Part shown: positions 24,806 to 36,792 of the stretch, one piece after another
Numbering within the stretch: position 1 is the stretch's first letter
Layout of the letters: the number at the start of each line of letters is the position of its first letter
Source: Amyloporia xantha
Taxonomy: Eukaryota; Basidiomycota; Agaricomycetes; Polyporales; Adustoporiaceae
DNA: 64,000 nt
Reading direction: 5' to 3'
Assembly: GCA_036971615.1 (NCBI GenBank)
Contig: JAYKKR010000001.1
Location: 186,001 to 250,000, forward strand
The notes under the pieces: model-generated
The model's input: only the letters and a program-made list of their open reading frames with translations
Databases searched by the model: none
What the model was told of the DNA's origin: nothing
Translations under genes and position numbers: made by a program

Positions 24806-26563
24806 GACAAGCGGCCAGAAGCGCGCATACGAGAGGAACGCGACTGCGAGCGTCAGATAGACGAACAGCGCCGCATTCCGCAATGACGACCGCATCAGCG
24901 GTGGTCTGTCAGACTCAGCACACAGGGTAGGCAAGAAGAAAAAACCGAAAACCGTCTCAATTTCATGCGGGAAAGAGGAAAGATGGCCGTGCCACGGGAT
25001 CAGTAACAGCGGTAGATTGGCGTCCATCGCGCCGACGATGCGCCATACCCATATCGAGTCCCGCCACGGGAATGGCTGCTTCGTAACATGCACTAGGATC
25101 ATGCGCGACACTTGGGCCGCGAATTGGAGACCCCACGTATATAGTAACGGCACAAACAACGGCGAATGCAGGATTGTCGACTCCCGGAACGACGGGGCGC
25201 TAAGCCAAGCGAGCTCAAGCGCGACGAGATCGGGAACGGGAGCGAGAGGAACAGCGGCACGAAGGGATGCTGGTGGCTTGCGATTCGCGAGTTGAAGACC
25301 TCGAAGTAGCTGGGACCGACACAAGACCACATTGCCTTTCACGGTACGGAAGATGCTCGCACCTGGCAGGAACGCTAGAACAGACGCGCCAAAGGCCATG
25401 AACGCTACACTCAGCCCGACGTTCCGGATTCTCTACCAAATAGGAGGGATTCTCTCCAGTCCTGTGAATGTCGGGAAGGGGCTGTCCCAAAAGGATGGAC
25501 CCTCCAATCGAACGATCACGATCAGCAGAACATTAGCATAGAGAAGGAGAAGAGTTTACCTAAAATACCAGAGATTGTGTATATTACAACAATCATCAGG
25601 ATGCCCTGGACGGGCCCAGAGAAACATCCTAAGAATAACTGTCCTGCATATACATCATGAACATCAGTACAATCCGTCTCATGTACACTCTTGAAGGACG
25701 ACATCACACCAGTGTGATACTCCTCCCATGTTGAGAGTTAGTAAATGTCGCGACTTGAGAAGCGACAGTCGATCATGATCGCTCAAGGTTCAGCGCTCGT
25801 GCTGCCAGGATCAATCACTTCACGCTGGCAATAATATCAGGGTTGACCCGAAGAGAGATCAAGCAGGGGCTGACCGTTGTGATAGGTGCATCACAACCTG
25901 CCCCAACGGTCATCCGAAGTAATTCTAGCTGTAAAATATTTGTCGCACCGTGATCAAACATCTCTCCTAGATCTAGAGGCTCTGTCATGCCAGTACTTCT
26001 CGCCTGTTTCCTACCCAACCGTCCAATCAATTGGTGTATAGCATGACTCGCTGATTCACTTACCCACCGATCGTGTCAAACGTCTGGCACCTAGTGCCCA
26101 TCTACAATTTATCGACATCGGTTCGTGCCGATGCTCCTAGACAACACAGTGAGATAAAAAGTGCAGTACTCACGTTAGATACCTCCACGGCTCTGGGGAG
26201 GCCCCGCTCCGTCCTTGTCCATCAGGTATGCAGGATCGTGATATAGCAGTGTTGTAAAGTTCTGGAGGACCGTGCACGGTCCCGAAAGAGTAATCTTCAA
26301 GACAGGCTCAGCCTCAGGATATCGGCGGACCAACAGCATGGTTGTATACTGTATTTGGCGGGTCCTATACTGGCCCCAGTGTCACGGACCAGTCCCAAAG
26401 GGTTCTAGAATGTATCACGAGGGGGGTGACATAGGTGAAGATAGCTCATACTCAGCGACTAGCGGACATAGACCTCCTTGAAAAGTAGGGCTGCCTTATC
26501 GACGCGTTTGTACGCGTATTTTCGCAAATTTTCGAGAGCACAGTGAAGAGAAATGTAGCCCAT
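24806..26563 (-). pseudogene. Choline/ethanolamine phosphotransferase pseudogene, copy 2
   Basis: Collinear with a full CEPT1/EPT1 gene on the minus strand. Exon 1 starts at 26563 (MGYISLHCALENLRKYAYKR, like yeast EPT1's MGYxxxxxxxENLxxYxY). The catalytic CDP-alcohol phosphotransferase region at about 25930-26030 reads GRKQARSTGMTEPLDLGEMF followed by DHGATN. TWEEYHTGV lies near 25715-25735, then LFLGCFSGPVQGILMIVVIY, then a C-terminal polytopic frame at 24680-25399. Disabling changes: the DG of the DGxxAR signature is lost through a frame disruption, the last catalytic Asp (normally HGCD) is Thr, exon 1's donor is GG instead of GT, and the native C-terminus is replaced by array-junction sequence. 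No function expected. Confidence 0.8.
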
Positions 26564-28121
26564 CGTCGTGCAAGCTGAGAAAAATGTAGAATATGTACAG
26601 AATGTATAGAAACAGAATGTACTCTAGCTTGCACGAAGCGAGACATCCATCGTCCTCGTAGCAGACGTCGACCTCGAGGATTCTCGTCGCGCTACGTCAC
26701 AGGCACGTGCGTCGACGCAGCGTCGTAGAACAGACGGCGGATTTGAAACCAAGTCGCAGTCGAGCAATCTTGAGCCGTGCGCGTGATGAACCAATTCCTC
26801 TCTCAATTCCTCTCTACGCATCGGCTGCGCTACCTGCCGATAAGTGCTACCATGTCCCCGCAGGCCTTTACAGCGCCTCCGACGCGTCGCTCGTAGGCAT
26901 CCCCCAGTGATGGTCTTGACATCATCACCGTATGACATCCTCTCGTGTACTCCGAGTCGGCGACTTCACGGTCGGTCTGAATATCGCAGCATTTCAGTAA
27001 ATTCGCCCCGCGACTTCTTGGCGGTAAATCCCTCAGTGGTACTTCCTTGGCGCGAGGTTTCTCCTCTTCAAACTCCTCTGAGGTTCAAGGATGGCGTGAT
27101 GGCATGTCGGCGCATATCGAGGTGATAGGATGGCTATCGCACCGGACACTTTACCTCGCCTCCGGTACATCGACGTGGGCGCTGTGTAAGCCTTTGAATG
27201 AGCTCTGATATGCCTGTGCTCGAATCATGTCTCTTCTCGAACATCTAGTCTGCTCATCCAGCTGAGCGAGCCGAAGAGATGAACCATCTGATTATTGCAC
27301 ACTGACTCTCTGCAGGCGCCTTTGATATGGATTCACTGCCCGTCTCTCGATACAGCCCATCGTGCATATACTGTTCCGTTTTCAAACCGGCGCGGTGTAG
27401 TATGCACTGATCATCATTGTTCACACACAGGCAGTATCGTTTGCAGGGTGCATTGAACAAAACGAATTTCTCGTATGAGCCCGCCTCTCCCCCGGCAGTG
27501 ACGTCTACTGACAGCCGTGAATGAGACAGCAGCTCCATGCCTGGAGAAACGGGGACACACACAGATGGCATCGTTCGCAGCGGGCGGCACTGCTGTGTGC
27601 ATTGAACAAAACAAGTTGCTCCTGCGAGGCTGCCTCGCGCCCGGTAACGTCTGCTGACAGACGTGGATGATACAGCAGCTCCATGCCTGGAGAAATGGTC
27701 AGACGTGTGCGCGCTTCGTCGAGTTCGAGGTATGTTCGGGGTTTAAGACGACATCTCGTCTGCGTCCGTCGTCCCCATGTCTCATGCGTGAGTGATCGAC
27801 CTCGATGCATGACATGAGCTCACAAGTCAGCTTGGCGCACAAATCGCATTGAAGTGCAGCTTCGTCGTTGCTAGTTGCTTTTCGATCCAGAGGGCGCACA
27901 CGAATCGAATGCTGATTCTTCTGATTGCTCAAGATGCGCTGCCCTCGCCGATATCTTCGCAACACCGATGACAGCGCAGAGGAGCATACCTGTGTACGTG
28001 TCCCGTAGCGTGTCCCGGATGGGTCAAAGGGGAAATCAAAGGTCGGATCGGATTCGCTGTTGTGCAACCTCTACCAAGGGATATACCTTCCTCACACATT
28101 CCTTTTACACACTCAAGAGGA
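26564..28121. other. Divergent spacer of unit 2
   Basis: Between the CEPT pseudogene and DUF6533 copy 2. Sequence is shared with the other units (for example blocks near 26960-27130, 27360-27480 and 27790-27980). Near 27505-27560 and 27655-27705 a motif (CAGCAGCTCCATGCCTGGAG) appears twice, whereas unit 1 has it once, so this unit carries an internal duplication of roughly 150 bp. No gene recognised. Confidence 0.5.
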
Positions 28122-28129
28122 TATATAAA
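28122..28129 (+). promoter_or_regulatory. TATA box of DUF6533 copy 2
   Basis: TATATAAA, 75 bp before the ATG at 28197. Confidence 0.6.
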
Positions 28130-28196
28130 GAGCCTACTTGCACCGAGCGGATCTCGCACCACTCTCTGACCAGCGTCGTTCGTTGTTCTCCACGCT

Positions 28197-30027
28197 ATGT
28201 CTGACATTGGAGGATTGCAAGCGGCAGAGATTGTCGATTTCCTTGAGGAGGAGTGAGTCCAAACATTTCAGTGTTCATTGTATGCATGATATTCATATCG
28301 TGACAAGGACGGTACTCAGATTACTGCTTAACAGTGATGGCTGGTGAACCTCCCATATAATTGCAATTCCGTTCGCAAACGACTCATACAGCTTTATTTT
28401 TTCACAGCACTGATCATATATGACTGGACGTTGATCATGTGGGATGAGATACAGCTCATCTGGGGTCGCAAAACAACTGCGTCTATCTTGCTGTTGTTGA
28501 ACCGACTGCTCTTGATTATGTTCGCTATTGGCCAGATATTGACAGTTTTGCTCGACAGCAACTTAATAGTAAGAGGCTCATCACAATTCACGTTGCTGGC
28601 TCATGTCCCCATTTCTCAATTTACAGAGGTGAAGTCGTAGTCATCACTGCTGTCACAAACGTCTCATATTGCAGTGATAGGCTATCTAGCTGCAGAGCCA
28701 CCTTTAACACCAATGGTATTATCACCCTGTTGACTTTGTGCATATCTGCTGGTAAGGCTCGTAGACAGTATCAATGTACTCTGCTCATCATCCCGAGAAA
28801 GTGGTCGCAGCCCTTCGTGTGCACGCCGTCAGTGGGGGAAACCGGTGGCTGGTAGTCCCTACTCTAGTATTGGGGATGGTACCTGTGGGCACAAATCTGG
28901 TCCACATCTTTCACGCTATCGTAGATTGTCACAGGTCCGCTGAATGATACCTTCGACAGTTCGTATACACTCGAGAAAGCCCCCTTCCCATTTCCCTCAC
29001 TCTTCGTGGCAACTATCGATTGGATTCGTGCCTCGGAGAAATCAATATGACCAATGCGACTTTCAACGCGTAATTACTTGGGAATCACACTGATTGTTTG
29101 TTGATGACTGACACTGCGATATTCCATTTTATAGAGGTGATATCGATGCTCGCACTGATCCTTGACTTCTGAACTGAATGCCAACTGTACCGCAGCGTTG
29201 TTCGCCTCTCGCGGAGCTCTACTAGCATCAGATCTACTAGTCGTTGTTGTGACTTGGTGGTACCTCAGATCACACTTGGTACTGTCCATTGCACAAGAGT
29301 CCCACGTTAAGCCGAAAATCGCCACAGTAATGGTTCAAGATGGTGAAGTAATGCCAATACTCATCGTGTTCGAAGCTGACTTCGGGCTCTCCCTTCACCC
29401 TACAGGTACTCTTTTATTTGTGTAGGGATAATGGTGAATGGCATTTCGCGCACGTTAGCTGATGCTTCAAGGCTGTACAGAGCTCTCACGATACTCAATA
29501 TCATGGACATTGTTCTTTCTGTAGCTAACGGGGTACGCAGATCTGCTCAAATTCATTGTGTAAAGAATGTTCATGACATGACTGGATGCAGACCATCCTA
29601 GTCCTCTCGGCTTTTATCTCTCCGTCCGTCCGTTATCGAATTCTCCCTACCTATCTAACCTCAACTTGTCAGAATTTCATCCGTCCTCACGTCCCATTTC
29701 CTATTACACATCCGAAAAGTTGCCGACTCTACTGCAAACGTAGGCTCCCAGTCTGAAACACCCTCTTTCATTCGTTCAGGCGATATCGGCCCGCTGCACT
29801 CGGGGATGTCTAGCGTCGAGTTTGCCCCTAATGTTGCAGCTTTGTTGGAGGACAACAACGACTCAGTATCTGACGCCGCAGAATATGAAGATGCGCCTGT
29901 GGGTACAGCTGGGGAGGATGACGCGGACTGGGGAGATGAAGAAGGCGGTGTCGAACTCGAAATGCTAGCCGAAACATGCGTGCTCCACAGAGCGGATTCC
30001 GAGGACGCAGGTACAGTAGAGGTCTGA
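28197..30027 (+). CDS. DUF6533 polytopic membrane protein, copy 2
   Basis: Paralogue of copy 1 with the same layout: start MSDIGGLQAAEIVDFLEEE then a GTGAGT donor, the core TALIIYDWTLIMWDEIQLIW and GRKTTASILLLLNRLLLIMF, VVVVTWWYLRSHLVLSIAQ, and the C-terminal RISSVLTSHFLLHIRKVADS followed by an acidic tail ending at TGA 30025-30027. It has 12 more tail residues than copy 1. Ahead of the core, a TAA interrupts the frame that is open in copies 1 and 3, and the CATATAG acceptor-like site of copy 1 is CATATAA here. The downstream junction reads into TGA if the GTAAGA donor at about 28568 is used with the nearest acceptor. It is probably the most damaged of the three copies, but the C-terminal frame is preserved. 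Confidence 0.5.
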
Positions 30028-30368
30028 GGCAACGGAGGATAGAAGAGTCTTATTTCTTGGTAAGAATCTCGCTCCTGTCCCCATCCGGTCCCTCTCTGAA
30101 TGATATATCTAGGTATTTATTATTCTGTGTGTTTGGGGTTTTTTCGTGTTCAAGCCACTCGAACTGTACTCTTGGAGAGAAATATTTATGCTATATATTG
30201 ATCTTATTCTGTTTGTGTTCTTCGTTCGTCTCTATTCATCACGATCGCAGTCTCTTGTGAGTAGATACATACATACTTCAACTTTCGCAAGCTCAGTATA
30301 GTATCTGACACATTCTCTCCTACTATCGATTTAACTTGACCAACACCGACGCTCATCGCTATTCGATA

Positions 30369-32066
30369 ATAAGCGTGCAGAAGCGCGCATACGAGAGGAG
30401 CGCGACTGCGAGCGCCAGATAGACGAACAACGCCGTATTCCGGAATGACGACCGCATCAGCGGCGGTCTGTCAGCACACAGGCAGGCAAGAAGAAAAACC
30501 GAAATCAGTCTCAATTTCATGTGGGAAAGAGGAAAGACGGCCGTACCGGTCCAGCAAGAACGGTAGATTCGCGTCCATCGTGCCGATGAAGCTCTATACC
30601 CACATCGAGTCCCAGCACGGGAACGGCTGCTTCGTAACATGCACTAGGATCATGCCCGATACCTGGTTTGCCAATTGGAGACCCCACGCACACAGGAATG
30701 GCATGAGCAGCGGCAAATGCAGGATTATCGACTCCCGGAACGATGGTGCATTGAGCAAGGTGAGCTCAAGCGCGACGGAAGTCGGGAAAGGGAGCAAGAG
30801 GAAGAGCGACACGAAGAGGTGCTAGTGGCTTGCGATTCGCGAGTTGAAGACGACGAAGTAGCTGGGATCGGTAACTAGACGTGCTAGCTTTCGCGGCACG
30901 GCAGATGATCGTCCCTGGCGGGGACATGCATGCTACAGCGACCCTGAATGCTTCATTCAGCCCGACGTTCGGGGTTCTCTCGAAATAGCGGAGATCCTCG
31001 CCAACCCTGTAAATGTCAGGAAGGGGGTATTTCAAAAGAGTGGTTTTCCCGATCGAGCAACCACGATCAGCTGAGCGCTGGAATGAAAACAGAGGAAAAG
31101 ATATGGTGTAAATCGTGCCCTCGACGAGCCCAGAGAAATCTCCCAAGAATAGCATATGCGTCATGGACGTCAGTATGGTCTCAGTTTTGAGGGACGAATT
31201 CACACTAGTATGGTACTCCTCCCATGTCGAGGTGTAGCAACTAGCAAGTGTCGCGACTTGGGAGGCGACAGTCCACCACGACCACCCAAAATTCAGCGCT
31301 CGCGCTGCCAGGATCGTTTTGAGCCGGTGATGACATCAGGGCTTAACCCGAGTAGAGATTAAGCAGAGGCTGACCGTTGGTTTTGGTACATCACGACCCG
31401 CCTCAACTGTCAGCCGAAGTGAAGTCAACGATGGGAGATAGTTGCCACACCACGATCAGACATCTCTCTCGAAGGCCCTGCCATGGCAGTACTGCTCTCC
31501 TTTTTCCTACCCGACCGTCCAATTAAATGATGTATGGCACGACATACTAAGCCACTTACCCATCAATCACGTCAAACATCTTGTACAAGAATAAACCTAG
31601 TTCTCATCTATGATTCAGCGACACCGGCTCATGCCAACGCTCCTAGAAGACACAGAGGACGAAAGGTGCAGTACTCACATTAGATATATCCACTGAGGCG
31701 ACCCCGCTCCGTCCTTGTCCGTCGGGTATGCAGGATCATAGTACAGAAGCGATGCAAAGTTCGGGAGGACCATGCACAGTCCCGAAAGAATAATCATCAA
31801 GACAGATTCCGACCTCAGGTAATCGGCGGATAAACAGCATGGTTGCGTAATGTATTTGGCGCGACCCACGCTGGCCAGTGTCACGAATTAGTTCCAAAAT
31901 GGCTGTAGAATATATTTTTAAATGAGTGACCTAGGCAAGACAGTTTATGCTCAATGACCAGCGAACATAGACCTAGTAACACTAGACAGAGTACGACTCA
32001 CTTGTCGATGCCTTTGTACCTGTATTTCGGTGAGTTTCCGTGCGTATGAGGACATATGTAGCCCAT
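30369..32066 (-). pseudogene. Choline/ethanolamine phosphotransferase pseudogene, copy 3
   Basis: Minus-strand CEPT1/EPT1 homologue. Exon 1 starts at 32066 (MGYICPHTHGNSPKYRYKGI then DK with a GTGAGT donor). An exon at 31675-31830 reads ILSGLCMVLPNFASLLYYDP then AYPTDKDGAGSPQWIY, matching the family's first transmembrane exon. Then come ALNFGWSWWTVASQVATLAS, TWEEYHTSV (near 31204-31227), LGDFSGLVEGT, and the C-terminal polytopic part ending ALFVYLALAVALLSYARFCT. The catalytic signature is wrecked: the DGxxAR block reads GRSGRKKESS and the metal-site block reads AGPSREMSDRGVA. No function expected. Copies 2 and 3 are full-length relics; copy 1 is a 3' fragment. Confidence 0.8.
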
Positions 32067-33426
32067 CGTCGTGCAAGCTGAGCAGCAAGTAGAATATGTA
32101 CAGACTGTAAGGAAACTAGAAGCTTGCATGAAGCGACATCGGTCGTCTTCGCAGACGGCAGGAACGTTGACCTCGAGAATCTTCGCGTGCCCAGTCGCCT
32201 ACGTCACATGCACGTGCGCCTTAGAACAGAGCCGCAGTCGAGCAATCTTGAGCCGTAATTCTTCTATGCATCCGCTGCGCTACCTGGATAAGTACCACGT
32301 CCCCGCAAGCCTTACAGAGCCTCCGACGCGTCGCTCGTAGGCACTCCCCGACAATGGGCCCTAAATTGTTAACATTATCTCATGGCATCCTCATGAGAGG
32401 AGAGCGTACTCTAAACAACCGAGTCTGCGACCTCACGGTCAGTCGGTCTGAATACTGCAGTATTTCAGCCCTTTGCTTCGCGTTTTCTGGACTTAGTGGC
32501 ATTCTCTTGCCGCGAGACTCTTGCTCTTCGAAGGATAGCACGATGGTATGTCGGCTCATATCGAGCTGATAGGATGGCCATCGCAGTGGCCCCTTTGGCT
32601 CGCCTCACAGGATGCATCGAAACGTGGAAATTGTGGAAGCCTTTGACTAGCCCCTGATGGGCCAGCTGTCCTCAAATCACGTCTCGTCGTACAAGTACCG
32701 GACCATCTGGTCTGCTGATCCAGCTCGACTGAGTAGTAAGCCGCGACAGATGAACTATCTCAGCATTGCACATTGACTCTCTGTAGATGCCTTTTTAGAT
32801 GCTCTCACTGCCTGTCTCTCGATACAGCCCATCCTGCATATACTATTCCTTTTTTTAACGGGCGCGTGTGGTATGCAGTGATAATCATTGTTCACACAAA
32901 GGCAGTATCGTTCGCAGCGGGCGAGACTGCTATGCGCATTGAACGACACAAATTTCCCGTGTGAGGCTGACTCGCGCCCGGTGACATCTGCTGGCAGACG
33001 TTAATGAAACAGCCGCTCCATGTCTGGAGAAACGGAATGTCTGCGCGTTGTGTCGAGTTCGAGGTAAGTTCGGAGCCTAAGACAACGTCTCGTCTGTCAC
33101 CTTCGTCCCCGTGTTATACGAGTTAGTGTTCAACACACCTACCTCAACTCGCAAGTTAGATCACGTTGAAGTGCGGCGTCGTTGACACCAGTTATTTTTC
33201 AATCTAGAGGGCGAACACGAATCAAATGTTGATTCTCCTGATTGTTGAGGATGAGCCGCCCTTGTAGATATCTTCGCAACACCGATGACAGCGCAGATGA
33301 TACACAGAGGAGCCTACCTGTGTACGTGTGTCTTGGATGGGACGATCAAAAGTCTGATTCACTGTCGTAGAACCTCTGCGAAGTGATATCCCTTCCTCAC
33401 ACATTCCTTCTGCACATTCAAGGGCA
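32067..33426. other. Divergent spacer of unit 3
   Basis: Homologous to the unit 2 spacer but without its internal duplication. Conserved blocks but no recognisable gene. Confidence 0.5.
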
Positions 33427-33434
33427 TATATAAA
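33427..33434 (+). promoter_or_regulatory. TATA box of DUF6533 copy 3
   Basis: TATATAAA, 77 bp before the ATG at 33504. Confidence 0.6.
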
Positions 33435-33503
33435 GACCCAACACTTGCATACAACGGATCTCGCATCACTCTCCGACCAGCGCCGGTCAGTGTCCTCTAC
33501 GTT

Positions 33504-35329
33504 ATGTCCGATATTGGAGGATTGCAAGAAGCAGAGATTGTATATATTGCTGGACAGACGTAAGTCTGAATGTTCAGCTTTTATTATATGTATAATATTT
33601 ATATCGGGACAAGCATGGTAGACAGTTACTGCCAAACGGCGATCGCTGGTGAATCCGCTATCTAATTGCAATTTTGTTCGCAAACGACTCATACAGCTCT
33701 ATGTTTTTACAGCACTGATCATATACGACTGGACGTTGATCATGCGGGATGAGATACAGCTAATCTGGGGTCGCAAAACAACTGCCTCTATCTTGCTGTT
33801 CTTGAACCGACTGCTCTTGATTGTGTTCGCTATAGTCCAGATATTGACAACTTTGCTCAATAGCAACTTGATAGTAAGAGGCTCGTCAAAATTCACGCTG
33901 CTGGCCCATGTCCTCATTTCTTAATCTACAGAGGTCAAGTAGTATTCATTACTGCTGTCACAAACATCTCATATTGCAGTGATAGATTATCTGGCTGTGG
34001 AGCCATCGTATACACCAATGATGCTATCGCCTTGTTGACTGTATGTATATCTGCTGGTGAGGCTCGTAGATGGTATCAAAGTACTCTACTCATCATCCCC
34101 GATGAAGTGGTCGCAGCCCTTCGTGTGCACGCCGTCAGTGGAGGAAACCGATGGCTGGTAGTGCCTACTCTAGCATTGGGGATGGTACCTGTAGTCACAA
34201 ATCTGGTCCACATCTTTCACGCTATCGCAGAATGTCACAGGTCCGCTGAATGATCCCTCTGACAGTTCGCCTACACACGAGAAATACCCATTCTTATCTC
34301 CCTCACTGTTCAAGGCAACTATCGATCGGATTTGTGCCTCACAAAAATCAATATGACCAATGTGACCCTCACTGCGTAATTTTCGGGAATCACGCTTATT
34401 ATCTGTTTGTTTGATGACTGACACTGCATTTAACAGAGGTGATGTCAATACTCAAATCCTTGACTTTCTGCTCTGAATGCCGGCTGCACTGCAGGGCTGT
34501 TCGCCACCCGCGGAGCTATACTAGCATCCGATATACTAGTCGTCGTTGTGACTTGGTGGTATTTATCACACTTCGTACTGTCCATTTCACAAGGGTCCCA
34601 CGTGAAGCCGAAAATCGCTACAGTAATGGTTCAAGATGGTGAAGTAATGCAAATGTTCATTGTGTTCGGCCCGGGAGCTGACTTCGGACTCTCCCTTCAC
34701 CCTACAGGTACTCTTGTATTCGTGTAGGGATAATGGTGAATGGCATTTCACGCACGTTAGCTGATGCTTCAAGGCTGTACAGAGCTCTCACGATACTCAA
34801 TATCATGGACATTGTTCTTTCTGTAGCTAACGGGGTACGCAGATCTGCTCAAATTCATTGTGTAAAGAATGTTCATGACATGACTGGATGCAGACCATCC
34901 TAGACCTCACGGATGTAATTTCTCCGTCCGTTCGTTATTGAATTCACTCTACCTATCTAACCTCAGCTTGCCAGAATCTCATCCGTGCTCACCTCCCATT
35001 TCCTATCACACATCCGGAAAGCCGCCGACTCTGCTGTGAACGCAGGCTTCCTGTCTGAAACACCCTCTGTCATTCGTTCAGGCGATATCGGCTCGACGCA
35101 CTCGTGGATGTCCAGTGTCGAGTTTGCCCCCGAAGTTGCGTCTTTGTTAGAGGGTAATCACGCCTCAGCATCGGATGCCGCAGATAATGAAGATGCGCCT
35201 GTGGGTACAGCTGGGGAGGATGACGGGGACTGGGGAGATGAGGAAGACGGCGTTGAACTCGAAATACTGGCAGAAACACGCGTGCTCCACAGAGCAGATT
35301 CGGCGGATGTAGCTGCAGTGGAGGCCTGA
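33504..35329 (+). CDS. DUF6533 polytopic membrane protein, copy 3
   Basis: Paralogue of copies 1 and 2. First exon 33504-33559 (MSDIGGLQEAEIVYIAGQ, GTAAGT donor). The core reads TALIIYDWTLIMRDEIQLIW then GRKTTASILLFLNRLLLIVF. An intron (about 51 nt, near 34057-34107) joins TVCISA to VVAALRVHAVSGGNRWLVVP. The C-terminus carries RISSVLTSHFLSHIRKAADS and the acidic tail, ending TGA 35327-35329. The tail resembles copy 1 more than copy 2, whereas the stretch 34740-34905 is almost identical to copy 2, so the copy is mosaic. As with its siblings, I could not reconcile every splice phase around the DUF6533 core. Function of the family is unknown. Confidence 0.6.
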
Positions 35330-35605
35330 GAGAATGAAGCACAGAGGAGTCTTATTTCTTGGTAAGAATCTCGCTTCCGTCCCGAACCGTTCCCTCTCTG
35401 AATGATCTATCCAGGTATTTATTATTCTGTGTGTTTGTGGATTTCGTTTCGAAGCCTCTCGAACTGTACTCCTGGAGAGAAGTATTTATGCTATATATTG
35501 ATCTGATTCTTTCTTGCGTTCTTCGTTTGTCCCCATTCATTACGAGCGTAGCCTCCTGTGAGCATCGCTTTAACTGCACCAACGCTGACGATCGTCGCTG
35601 CTTGA

Positions 35606-36441
35606 AAGATACATTTTCCTCAGATTGGGAAGCACTTCGGAATTGAAAGCATACAAAAATGACGGTCGCCCATAGTCGGTTGCCTCCGATTCTCCCCGTT
35701 GGCTGTGAGCTCCTTCGCATACCGAAATTGTATGGTTTTCTTTTTCACCGGCTGTTTCGTCTGTCAGCACCGTAGTCGTGCTGCCAGTGGGACTGTCCGA
35801 CTGACACGTCGCTTGCCGCAGTCATCGCCAATACGTGGCGATATAGATGTTCGCATTCTCACATCGTCGACAGATCGATGCAGGGCGGTGTTGGATAGAC
35901 CTGTGGGTCCGGGTAGCATTGCTTCCGTAAACGGAGGAACAGGGGCATGTATGTGAAATCGAGCGCAATGGGGCCATGGCCCGTGATCTCAGCAGCGGTG
36001 TGGTCGACATCTCGTGTGACAGCAACTCGGACGAGGTGTCGTGTTGTAATAGCAAATTACTCAATTCAAAAGATGCGCCGGACGTCGCTGAAGTGGTTAT
36101 ATCCTCAGGACCGATCGCTACTCCAGCTGCCCATGGTTACGCGAATACGTTGAACACGCTCTGAATTGCCGCCTCTGGGAGAATAACGCGAGGCCTGCGA
36201 CTCAGTGTACCATTGCAACCAGGCTATGTTGCCGTTGGAAGAGCAGATGAAGGGCGCACGGATCTCGCCCTGCCCGAGATGACCGTACTGCTTTGACGGT
36301 GGCATCCGTTCCCCACAGCTCGGCTTCGTGATACGCGAAAGCCCGCATTGGCAGCGCTTCTTGTCACGTAGCCTCATGACCCCGTCGGTGTCTCCCTGCC
36401 AGTGGAACTGATGGTCGCAACTCGTTGTGCGTGCTGCAAGG
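35606..36441. other. Unique sequence right of the array
   Basis: A + strand frame at 35976-36164 (ends GPIATPAAHGYANTLNTL) has protein-like composition but no recognised domain or exon context. Nothing firmer. Confidence 0.3.
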
Positions 36442-36449
36442 TATATAAA
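36442..36449 (+). promoter_or_regulatory. TATA box without an assigned gene
   Basis: TATATAAA followed 43 bp later by ATG 36492. That frame encodes only 24 residues (36492-36566, starting MRHFHARLKCLNLSSLCGDV). It could be an orphan promoter or the first exon of an unrecognised gene. Confidence 0.3.
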
Positions 36450-36792
36450 AAGCGACACCGTCGCCTGCTACGGAGGCAAGGACTCGCAACAATGAGGCAT
36501 TTCCACGCACGGCTAAAATGCCTCAATTTGTCGTCCTTGTGCGGCGACGTCGTGGCTAAGGGATAGCTCGTTCGGGGTGGAATTTGACTGTTGTGAAGGA
36601 TAGACGCGCCTGTACGATGGTCATGAGTTGCGCACCGGGCTAGACTCATGCTTGGCGTTATCAAGGTCGAAGGCGGTGACATCGAACCCCCGGTCAATCT
36701 CCCAAAGACGTGCATTATTACTTCGACAGCATGAGAAACAACAGCACCCAAAAAAGCGAAAAATGTCCCTGTGCATCGCAAACTGTCCGTCT

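Larger units (their letters stand above)
24806..30368. repeat. Tandem unit 2 (about 5.6 kb)
   Basis: Second head-to-tail unit: CEPT copy 2 (-), a 1.6-kb divergent spacer, and DUF6533 copy 2 (+). Its left edge lies inside the CEPT 3' end, where unit 1's C-terminal codons are replaced by the sequence that lies downstream of the DUF6533 gene. Confidence 0.75.
30369..35605. repeat. Tandem unit 3 (about 5.2 kb)
   Basis: Third unit: CEPT copy 3 (-), spacer, and DUF6533 copy 3 (+). Similarity to the post-DUF6533 sequence of units 1 and 2 continues to about 35605 and then stops, marking the right end of the array. Confidence 0.75.
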
